Assembly (NCBI GenBank): GCA_017469685.1
Contig: JAFUFW010000015.1
Span: 41,710-105,709, forward strand
Reading direction: 5' to 3'
From: Bacteroidaceae bacterium
GTDB lineage: Bacteria > Bacteroidota > Bacteroidia > Bacteroidales > Bacteroidaceae
Length of the DNA: 64,000 nt
Both the position numbers and the translations under genes were made by a program. This document shows positions 1-6,545 of the stretch, piece by piece. How positions within the stretch are numbered: the first letter of the stretch is position 1; each line of letters starts with the position of its first letter. Under the pieces are notes generated by a model. The model was not told the DNA's origin and ran no database searches. It saw only the letters and a list, made by a program, of their open reading frames with translations.

Positions 1-2
1 CT

Positions 3-71
3 GGTCAGCGCATCGCTGCTCCCCAGAAGGGTGTGAACATTATTGGTGGCAAAAAGGTGCTCGTAAAGTAA
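3..71 (+). CDS. C-terminal end of a secreted protein (5' truncated by window)
   Basis: Only the last 22 codons are present, read in the frame that ends at the TAA at 69-71. They give ...GQRIAAPQKGVNIIGGKKVLVK. This matches the tails of three other large exported proteins in the window (ends at 4724, 35273 and 60544), which share a G-x-[YN]-I-x-x-G-[KR]-K-V pattern. Such tails are common at the ends of Bacteroidetes surface or secreted proteins and resemble type IX secretion sorting signals. The function of the missing body cannot be inferred. Confidence 0.7.
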   Translation, partial: GQRIAAPQKGVNIIGGKKVLVK

Positions 72-76
72 AAAAC

Positions 77-167
77 TTTAAACACGAATTACCATTAATC
101 AACCATTAATTATCCATGAATTATTTATGATAAATTTGTGTTCAATTAATGGTAATTCGTGTTTAAA
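77..167. repeat. 23-bp perfect inverted repeat with 45-bp loop
   Basis: The left arm 77-99 starts TTTAAACACGAATTACC and its exact reverse complement lies at 145-167. The arms and loop are built from roughly 7-bp units (ACCATTA, ATCAACC, ATTAATT). It begins six bases after the stop of the preceding gene, so it may end that transcript. The right arm runs into the 5' region of the small peptide gene at 201. Confidence 0.85.
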
Positions 168-200
168 CAAAAAAAGATAACATTTAAGTTCGAAACTACA

Positions 201-386
201 ATGAAGAAGACATATATTATTCCTGAATTAATTGTCACCGATGTCGTTGTTGGGCAAATGCTCGCAGGAAGCCCTGGTGGCGTAACCCCTGGCGGCGACG
301 TAAAAATTGGTGATGAGACTACTCCTGGCGATGGCGATGATGCAGCCGTCAAGGGCAATTACAACATCTGGGATGTTGAATGGTAG
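201..386 (+). CDS. small acidic peptide, MKKTYIIPE-type
   Basis: A 61-residue protein starting MKKTYIIPELIVTDVVVGQM, followed by LAGSPGG and a Gly/Asp-rich acidic tail ending in NIWDVEW. I chose the ATG at 201 because the MKK.Y..PE start is the recurrent beginning of a family of tiny Bacteroidales proteins, usually annotated as hypothetical. The upstream in-frame ATG would add 14 residues unlike that family. The LAGSPGG stretch about 20-30 residues in looks like a double-glycine leader site, but no peptidase-transporter gene is adjacent, so export is only a guess. Net charge is strongly negative. No catalytic motif is visible. Confidence 0.6.
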   Translation: MKKTYIIPELIVTDVVVGQMLAGSPGGVTPGGDVKIGDETTPGDGDDAAVKGNYNIWDVEW

Positions 387-424
387 AAATTAATATTTCT
401 GCCTCCCAGCCTTGAACGGATATT

Positions 425-480
425 CAGCCCTGCGGGGCTGCACAAAGAATACATCCCCAGTGCAGTGATGCTTGGGGATG
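425..480. terminator. two hairpins downstream of the small peptide gene
   Basis: CAGCCCTGCGGGGCTG (425-440) is one stem-loop. CATCCCCA at 452-459 pairs with TGGGGATG at 473-480 as a second. Neither is followed by a clean T run, so termination is possible but not certain. Confidence 0.4.
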
Positions 481-529
481 GTAAGTAAACATCCGATAAA
501 CCGTAGGTATTAGTACCTATATATAATAG

Positions 530-580
530 CAACAGCAGCTATAGCATCAATCGTGAGCATATAGCTGCTGTTGTTTTATT
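530..580 (+). terminator. intrinsic-type terminator
   Basis: A 14-bp perfect stem (530-543 with 560-573, sequence CAACAGCAGCTATA) with a 16-base loop is followed by TTTTATT. It lies in the 418-base stretch between the small peptide gene and the ATPase gene. Apart from this, the two hairpins before it and the promoter at 743-775, I see nothing in that stretch. Confidence 0.65.
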
Positions 581-742
581 AGAGGTGGGCACTTTGATAG
601 TGTATAGGTAAAATGGCAGTTGTGGATAAATATAATAAGATAAAAGTGTCCGTAACTCCAATAATTATCGGTGAGGCAGCTTATTGTGAAGTAAAAGGAA
701 TAAAAGATTATCGACAATAAAATACAGAAAAATGGGGAATAA

Positions 743-775
743 TTTGTTTTATTGAAAATATAATTATTATCTTTG
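743..775 (+). promoter_or_regulatory. Bacteroidetes-type promoter for the ATPase gene
   Basis: TTTG at 743-746 and TATCTTTG at 768-775, 21 bp apart, fit the -33/-7 consensus TTTG...TAnnTTTG. The start codon at 805 would follow after a short leader. Confidence 0.7.
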
Positions 776-804
776 CAATAAAATAATGACAATTATTGCA
801 TATT

Positions 805-1935
805 ATGTCAAAAGAGAACCCTTTTATCGTTGGAAAATACCTCTCACCAGAGTACTTCTGTGACCGCGATGAAGAAATTGTATTCTTGAGTAAACAAGTG
901 CACAACGGCCGCAACGTGGCACTTATCTCGCCCCGTCGCCTTGGTAAGACGGGCCTCATCAACCACTTCTTCCATCAGGCCGACGTGCAGGATCAGTTCT
1001 ACACCTTTTTTATTGACATATATGCCACCAGTTCGTTGACGGAATTGGTGTATCTGTTGGGGAAAGCTATCTTTGAGCAGTTGAAACCGCGGGCAACAGC
1101 CTGGCGAGAACGCTTCCTGCAAGTAGTGGCATCACTGCGCATAGGCTTCAAATTAGATGCACTGACAGGCGAACCCACTTTTGACATCGGACTCGGAGAC
1201 ATACAATCGCCCGAGGTAACGCTCAGCGAGATTTTCCGTTATCTGGAAGAAGCTGACCGCCCCTGCATTGTCGCCATTGATGAGTTTCAGCAAGTGGCAG
1301 AGTATGTTGATAAGAACACCGAAGCGCTGTTGCGAACCCATATCCAGAAATGCAAACAGACGTTGTTTATCTTCTCCGGCAGTAAGCGCCACATGATGAC
1401 TCAGATGTTCAACTCCCCCACCAAGCCTTTCTATCAAAGTGCTATGGGCATGACGCTTCAGCCCCTCAATCGAACTGTTTATGCAGCCTTTGCGCGACGT
1501 CTGTTTGAGCAAAACGGACGCACACTGGCGGAGGGAGTGGCCGAACAGGTCTATGACTACACCGAAGGCTACACTTGGTTCATGCAGATGCTGATGAACG
1601 AGCTCTTTGCCATTACACCTCAAGGGGGCACCTGCACCTCTGACCTCATTATCCAAGCACGCACGAACATCCTTCAGGCGCAGGACGGCCTTTATCGCGA
1701 ACTCATGGCTAATCTCAGCATTAAGCAACGCCAGCTCTTGCAGGCTATTGCCCGTGAAGGTCATGTCAGCGGCCTCACCTCCGCGGCTTTCATCCGCCAC
1801 CACCACCTGCCTTCAGCCAGTTCCGTGCAGTCAGCCGCCCGCCCTCTCCTCGAAAATGATATTCTCACACAAACCGATGGCTGCTATCGCCTCTACGATT
1901 TCTTCCTTTCGCAGTGGCTGGCAGAAGTGTATTAA
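805..1935 (+). CDS. archaeal-type AAA ATPase with C-terminal winged helix
   Basis: This 376-residue protein has a Walker A motif SPRRLGKTG at residues 42-50 and a Walker B motif CIVAIDEFQQ near 154-163. Residues about 300-375 look like a winged-helix domain. That is the layout of the archaeal ATPase family (PF01637-like), common as stand-alone genes in Bacteroidetes. The SPRR-x-GKT form of Walker A is characteristic. The biological role of these proteins is largely unknown, though nucleic-acid-linked functions are suspected from the winged helix. The ATG at 805 was chosen over a TTG nine bases upstream because a TAnnTTTG promoter ends 30 bases before it. The lyase gene follows 20 bases downstream on the same strand, but there is no functional link I can see. 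Confidence 0.85.
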   Translation: MSKENPFIVGKYLSPEYFCDRDEEIVFLSKQVHNGRNVALISPRRLGKTGLINHFFHQADVQDQFYTFFIDIYATSSLTELVYLLGKAIFEQLKPRATAWRERFLQVVASLRIGFKLDALTGEPTFDIGLGDIQSPEVTLSEIFRYLEEADRPCIVAIDEFQQVAEYVDKNTEALLRTHIQKCKQTLFIFSGSKRHMMTQMFNSPTKPFYQSAMGMTLQPLNRTVYAAFARRLFEQNGRTLAEGVAEQVYDYTEGYTWFMQMLMNELFAITPQGGTCTSDLIIQARTNILQAQDGLYRELMANLSIKQRQLLQAIAREGHVSGLTSAAFIRHHHLPSASSVQSAARPLLENDILTQTDGCYRLYDFFLSQWLAEVY

Positions 1936-1955
1936 CACCCAAACAGACACGACAT

Positions 1956-4724
1956 ATGAAACGTACAATCCTCACCCTCGCGCTCATCTGCGCAGCACAA
2001 TTTTCAATTCTCAATTTTCCATTTTCAATTGCGGCGGCGCAGGACCGCGGTTTCGTCCACCCGGGCGGCCTCCACACGCAGGCCGACTTCGACCGCGTTC
2101 GCGCCCAGCTGGCTGCCGGCAACACACGCGTGAAGCAGGCTTTTGCGAAGCTGAAAGCTGCTGCCTATGCACAATCCAGCGTGCAGACCTACCCCGTAGA
2201 GACTATAGTGCGCGGCGGCGGCTCGGGCGAGAACTATATCAATGCCGCACGCGGAGCCACGATGGCCTACCAGAACGCCCTTCGATGGAAACTCGAGGAC
2301 AACCGGGCGTGCGCCAATGCTGCCGTGCGCATACTCATGGCGTGGGCCAATACTACGAAGGACGTCAGCGGCGACTCGAACTACGCCCTTGCCAGCGGCC
2401 TCTACGGCTACCAGTTCGCGCAGGCTGCCGAGCTGATGCGCGACTACGAAGGCTGGCGCCGCGAGGACTTCGAACAGTTCCGTCAGTGGATGCTCACGGT
2501 GTGGTATCCCAAAGCCATAGGTTTCCTGCGCGGTCGCAACGGCACCTGGGAGAACAGCGGCAAATGGTGGCAGGCGCCCGGCCACTACTGGTCCAACTGG
2601 GGCCTCTGCAACGCCCTGTGCGTAAGTATGATCGGCATCCTCTGCGACGACGTGTTTCTCTACAACCAGGGAATGTCCTACTTCAAGTACGATCAGTGCG
2701 GCACCTACAATGACGTGCGCACCGAAGTGCCCATCAAGAACGACGGTCTGACGGAGTTCCTCGGCAACCTCGTCGTTACGACCTATCCTTCGGACCTCGA
2801 GACAGGAGCCTACGGCCGACTTGGCCAGATGAACGAAAGCGGGCGCGACACAGGCCACTCAGCCATGGCGCTCGGTTTGGCAGTGGACATGGCAAAGGTG
2901 GGTTGGAACCAGGGCGACGACCTCTTCGCCTATATGGACCACCGCCTGGCTGCTGGCATCGAATACGTGGCGGCTCAGACGCAGAGCGTGGCCGACCTGC
3001 CGTGGGTGAACTATCAGTATGGCACCAGCGGCTACTACTACACCGACTCGCGGGCATACGTCATGGAGGAGCCGGCACTTGGCGCTCAGATACGCCCCTA
3101 CTGGGGCACCGTCATCGGCATCTATGAGGGCGTCAAAGGTGTGCGTATGCCCTTCTCTGAAGTCTCCTACAAGAACATGGGCATCGACGGTGGCGGCGAA
3201 GGCAGCACCAGCGGCGGCTACGACCATCTGGGCTACAGCGTCCTTATGAACACGCGCGACGAGCAGCTCTGCCCTGCCGACCAGGTTCCCACTGAGCTGC
3301 AGCCGCAGATGGAGTACAGCGGCACTATCACTACAAACCTCATACCATCGCTCGCACAGGAGCGGACGCGCAAGCTCGTCAGCGGAAAGGTCATCAGCCA
3401 CAACGAACTGGGCGGACTGGTGAACACCTTCACAATAAATAATAATACGTGCGTGCCCGCGGGGCAGACCCTCAAGCTGACGCCTCAGCTGCCTGAGGGC
3501 GAGGAGGACACGGGACGCTGGCTGTGGAACACGGGCGAGCAGACGCGCGAGATAACTGTCGCCACAGACCACAGCTTCATCTACCGCGTCACGTACACCA
3601 ACGCCAACGGCGTCGAGAGCCAGCTCGCATTCCCGATAGCTGTCAAGGGCGACTGCACCCCCGACCGCCTGACGCCCAGCGTCACCTACGACGGCACTAC
3701 GGCAGAGGTCGATACCATAGACGTACTCTACGGCAAGACGGCGACACTGAGCGTAGCGCCCTCGATGGGCTGGGGCACATTCAAGTGGAGCACGGGGGCC
3801 ACTACGCAGAGCATCACAACGCCCGCGATAAAGAAAGACCAGGACATCAGCGTAGAATATACCAATCAGGGTGGCGCCGTGACGACGCAGGTGTTCCACA
3901 TTCATGTGCTCATGGCAGAGCCCTACTTCACCATAGGCTCTACGACGACAGAGGGAACCGACGTGGTTGTCGACGAAGGCGGCAGCGTGACACTGGGCCT
4001 GACGACGCCCTCCACCGTCGCCACCTCGAAAGTCAGTTGGAGCGACGGCACCGCTGGCAGCAAGACGCTGACGCTCTCAGACTTGCATACGAGCGGCGAA
4101 TACACAGCGACGTTCACCCTCTCTGGGGCCGACTACTCCTTCACCTTCAACGTATTCGTGGCTGCCGCAGAGGCTACAATCATAGAACCTGGCCGCTATC
4201 GCCTGCGCCACATCGATTCAGCCACGTTCCTTACCTCGCACGGCAAGAGCAAGTTCGTCACCTTCGAGCCCCTCAACGAGGACGACACGGCCCAGCTCTG
4301 GTGGCTCGAGCGTTCGACGGCCAACTCGCCAAAGTACGGCTTCATCAGCCTTGCCGACACTGACAGCCTCAAGCTCGCCACTACCACGAAGCTCTCCACG
4401 GCAGCCTACTTCCCCTACACCATAGACCAAGCCCTCGGCACCGACCGTCTGGCCATACATTCGGGCACCTCGGCATCGAATGCCAAATACTGGAACGTCA
4501 GCGCCGACGGCTCAGTAGAGACCACTTCCACTAAGCTCACCACCTTTCCCTTTCAGCTCATTCCCGCTTCAGACTACGACGGGATAAGTGCTCAGCGGCT
4601 GGATTATGAAGGCCATACTACTAACCTTGACGCTGTGTTCGACCTCAGCGGTCGACGTCTGTCCGCGGCAGCACTTCGCCAAGGTCTCTACATCCTCTCC
4701 GGACGAAAGGTTCTGGTTAAATAG
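1956..4724 (+). CDS. secreted polysaccharide lyase with alginate-lyase fold
   Basis: This 922-residue exported protein begins with a signal peptide ending near AAAQ (residue 29). Residues about 35-400 read as an alginate-lyase-type alpha-toroid domain: HPGGLHTQADFDRVRAQL, then W/Y/H-rich segments such as WWQAPGHYWSNWGLCNA and TGHSAMALGLAVDMA. This suggests a lyase acting on uronic-acid polymers; PL38 is the nearest family I can name, at moderate confidence. The middle has beta-sandwich or Ig-like repeats (about 480-760), followed by a ricin-like or carbohydrate-binding stretch and the tail VFDLSGRRL...GLYILSGRKVLVK. The signal peptide core is encoded by four TTTTCAA-type heptads (2001-2028). 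The ATG at 1956 is preferred over an in-frame GTG at 1914 because it gives a proper signal peptide. It heads a set with the GH43 and lyase/beta-helix genes. Confidence 0.8.
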   Translation: MKRTILTLALICAAQFSILNFPFSIAAAQDRGFVHPGGLHTQADFDRVRAQLAAGNTRVKQAFAKLKAAAYAQSSVQTYPVETIVRGGGSGENYINAARGATMAYQNALRWKLEDNRACANAAVRILMAWANTTKDVSGDSNYALASGLYGYQFAQAAELMRDYEGWRREDFEQFRQWMLTVWYPKAIGFLRGRNGTWENSGKWWQAPGHYWSNWGLCNALCVSMIGILCDDVFLYNQGMSYFKYDQCGTYNDVRTEVPIKNDGLTEFLGNLVVTTYPSDLETGAYGRLGQMNESGRDTGHSAMALGLAVDMAKVGWNQGDDLFAYMDHRLAAGIEYVAAQTQSVADLPWVNYQYGTSGYYYTDSRAYVMEEPALGAQIRPYWGTVIGIYEGVKGVRMPFSEVSYKNMGIDGGGEGSTSGGYDHLGYSVLMNTRDEQLCPADQVPTELQPQMEYSGTITTNLIPSLAQERTRKLVSGKVISHNELGGLVNTFTINNNTCVPAGQTLKLTPQLPEGEEDTGRWLWNTGEQTREITVATDHSFIYRVTYTNANGVESQLAFPIAVKGDCTPDRLTPSVTYDGTTAEVDTIDVLYGKTATLSVAPSMGWGTFKWSTGATTQSITTPAIKKDQDISVEYTNQGGAVTTQVFHIHVLMAEPYFTIGSTTTEGTDVVVDEGGSVTLGLTTPSTVATSKVSWSDGTAGSKTLTLSDLHTSGEYTATFTLSGADYSFTFNVFVAAAEATIIEPGRYRLRHIDSATFLTSHGKSKFVTFEPLNEDDTAQLWWLERSTANSPKYGFISLADTDSLKLATTTKLSTAAYFPYTIDQALGTDRLAIHSGTSASNAKYWNVSADGSVETTSTKLTTFPFQLIPASDYDGISAQRLDYEGHTTNLDAVFDLSGRRLSAAALRQGLYILSGRKVLVK
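2001..2028 (+). repeat. heptad repeat inside signal-peptide coding sequence
   Basis: Four consecutive 7-bp units (TTTTCAA, TTCTCAA, TTTTCCA, TTTTCAA) encode the hydrophobic core of the lyase signal peptide. The same repeat type occurs in non-coding DNA at 15.5 kb. Confidence 0.85.
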
Positions 4725-4748
4725 CTAAGTCTGCACATTATTAATAGC

Positions 4749-4853
4749 ACCTACGGTGTTCTGTGTAAATTGCTAAATCGCAAAATCGTAAATAAATAGT
4801 ACATTGTAAATCGTTAAATTGTAAATATGAAGCCGGCTTCAGAAAGTTGAGTT
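4749..4853 (+). repeat. dispersed repeat copy 1, with MKPASES reading frame
   Basis: It runs from ACCTACGGTGTTCTGTG through a 7-bp-periodic TTGTAAA tract to a conserved tail at 4827-4850, which reads ATG AAG CCG GCT TCA GAA AGT TGA. The tail holds the palindrome GAAGCCGGCTTC (4829-4840). Close copies lie at 48265-48379 and 50955-51015. This copy occupies most of the gap between the lyase and GH43 genes. Confidence 0.85.
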
Positions 4854-4872
4854 AATAATAAAATCATTCCCT

Positions 4873-6537
4873 ATGAGAAAAACTCTCTTTCTCCTTCTGA
4901 GCCTTGTCTGCCGGTCGCTTGCGGCGACGGCACAGGCACAGAGCCTCTCGGAGGTCTGGCAGCCTGACTGCGGCGACGGCACGTACCGCAACCCCGTGCT
5001 CTACGCCGACTATTCCGACCCTGACGTCTGCGCCGTTGGCGAGGATTATTATCTGACAGCCTCGTCGTTCCAGTGCACTCCCGGACGACCAATCCTGCAC
5101 TCGCGCGACCTGGTGAACTGGCACATCATAGGCCATGCACTGCCTACGCTGGCGCCGGCCGCAGATTTCGATCGTCCGCAGCACGGCAAGGGCGTGTGGG
5201 CACCAGCCATACGCCACCACGACGGCCATTTCTATATCTACTGGGGCGACCCCGACCGCGGCATCTTCATGGTGCGCTCCGAGCGAGCCGAAGGGCCTTG
5301 GGAGCCACCTGCGTGCGTCATCGCCGGGCGAGGAATGATTGACCCGTGTCCGCTCTGGGATGAGGACGGCCGCTGCTACCTCGTCAACGCGTGGGCGGCA
5401 TCGCGGGCGGGCTTCAACTCGGTGCTGACCGTGCGCGAGCTCTCGGCCGACGGCACGCGCGTCATCGGCCTCCCCCGCATCGTATTCGACGGCGGACAGG
5501 TAAACCACACCACCGAGGGACCTAAGTTCTACCGCCACGACGGCTACTACTGGATCATGTGTCCGGCAGGCGGCGTGGCGATGGGCTGGCAGCTGGCCAT
5601 GCGCAGCCGCTCGCCCTACGGCCCCTACGAATGGCGGCGCGTGATTGCGCAGGGAACAACCGACATCAACGGCCCGCATCAGGGCGTGTGGGTGCATACG
5701 CCGCAGGGCGAGGACTGGTTCCTGCACTTCAACGACAAGGGTGCCTATGGCCGCGTGGTCTATCTGCAACCGATGGCGTGGAAGGGCGGATGGCCGGTCA
5801 TCGGCAACGACCCCGACGGCGACGGATGCGGCGAGCCATACGCCAGCTACCGTAAACCCAAGACTACGGCCACCGAGCGCATGAACCCTCAGGAGTCTGA
5901 TTACTTCGACGGCGGCACGTTAGGGCTGCAATGGCAATGGCACGCCAACTACGACCAGACCTATGGGATGCCGACGTCCGACGGCTTCATGCGCCTCTAC
6001 ACCATTGATCTCCCCTCCCTTGGGAAGGGGAAGGGGGAGGGCTCCCTCTGGGCAGCGCCCAACCTGCTGTTGCAGAAGCCCACGGCGCCGCGCTTCACGG
6101 CCACGGCCAAGGTGCGCATGGCCGCCAAGGCGGAAGGACAGTGGGGCGGCCTCGTCATGATGGGGCGCTCCTATTCGGCGCTCGTAGCCTTGCGCCGTGG
6201 CGATGCCTTCGTGGTGCAGCGCCGCACTTGCATCGATGCGGAAGAGGGTAAGCCCGAGAGTGCCGAGGACATCGTAGTGCTCAAGCCAACAGCTGCCGAC
6301 ACCATCCCCTACGCCCCTGCCATCTATCTCGACCTCTACCTCCGCATCGCCGTGGAGGACGGACAGTGCCGCTACGCCTACAGCACCGACGGGCGCCGTT
6401 TCAAGGCCGCAGGCGAACCGTTCGCCATGCGCGAGGGAAAATGGATCGGTGCCAAGTTCGGCTTCGTGGCCGAGAGCGATGCCGCAGATACGAACCGCGG
6501 CTGGCTCGATATTGACTGGATTAAAATCACTAAATAA
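4873..6537 (+). CDS. secreted GH43 glycosidase (xylosidase/arabinofuranosidase type)
   Basis: A 554-residue exported glycoside hydrolase. The signal peptide ends near TAQAQ (residue 23). The five-bladed propeller of GH43 is recognisable from NPVLYADYSDPDVCAVGEDYYLTAS (cut here at positions 40-64; D49 is the likely general base), then MIDPCPLWDEDG with the transition-state Asp, and EGPKFYRHDGYYW with the probable acid Glu. A C-terminal beta-sandwich (about 330-554) suits the GH43_12-like group that removes xylose or arabinose side chains. An in-frame Gly/Lys/Pro-rich insert at about residues 378-393 comes from a GC-rich palindromic element (6007-6045). The next gene starts eight bases after the stop, so they are co-transcribed. 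Substrate cannot be fixed from sequence alone. Confidence 0.88.
   Translation: MRKTLFLLLSLVCRSLAATAQAQSLSEVWQPDCGDGTYRNPVLYADYSDPDVCAVGEDYYLTASSFQCTPGRPILHSRDLVNWHIIGHALPTLAPAADFDRPQHGKGVWAPAIRHHDGHFYIYWGDPDRGIFMVRSERAEGPWEPPACVIAGRGMIDPCPLWDEDGRCYLVNAWAASRAGFNSVLTVRELSADGTRVIGLPRIVFDGGQVNHTTEGPKFYRHDGYYWIMCPAGGVAMGWQLAMRSRSPYGPYEWRRVIAQGTTDINGPHQGVWVHTPQGEDWFLHFNDKGAYGRVVYLQPMAWKGGWPVIGNDPDGDGCGEPYASYRKPKTTATERMNPQESDYFDGGTLGLQWQWHANYDQTYGMPTSDGFMRLYTIDLPSLGKGKGEGSLWAAPNLLLQKPTAPRFTATAKVRMAAKAEGQWGGLVMMGRSYSALVALRRGDAFVVQRRTCIDAEEGKPESAEDIVVLKPTAADTIPYAPAIYLDLYLRIAVEDGQCRYAYSTDGRRFKAAGEPFAMREGKWIGAKFGFVAESDAADTNRGWLDIDWIKITK
6007..6045 (+). repeat. GC-rich palindromic element in frame within GH43 gene
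   Basis: The stretch TCCCCTCCCTTGGGAAGGGG is followed by further G-runs. It encodes PSLGKGKGEG, which has no place in a GH43 fold. It belongs to the same CTCCC/GGGAG palindrome type seen at 7521, 26852 and 55640. Confidence 0.65.
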
Positions 6538-6545
6538 CCAAGACG

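Noticed and set aside
2859-3905. 348-codon minus-strand frame inside the lyase gene
   Set aside because: No motif, wholly inside a convincing secreted enzyme.
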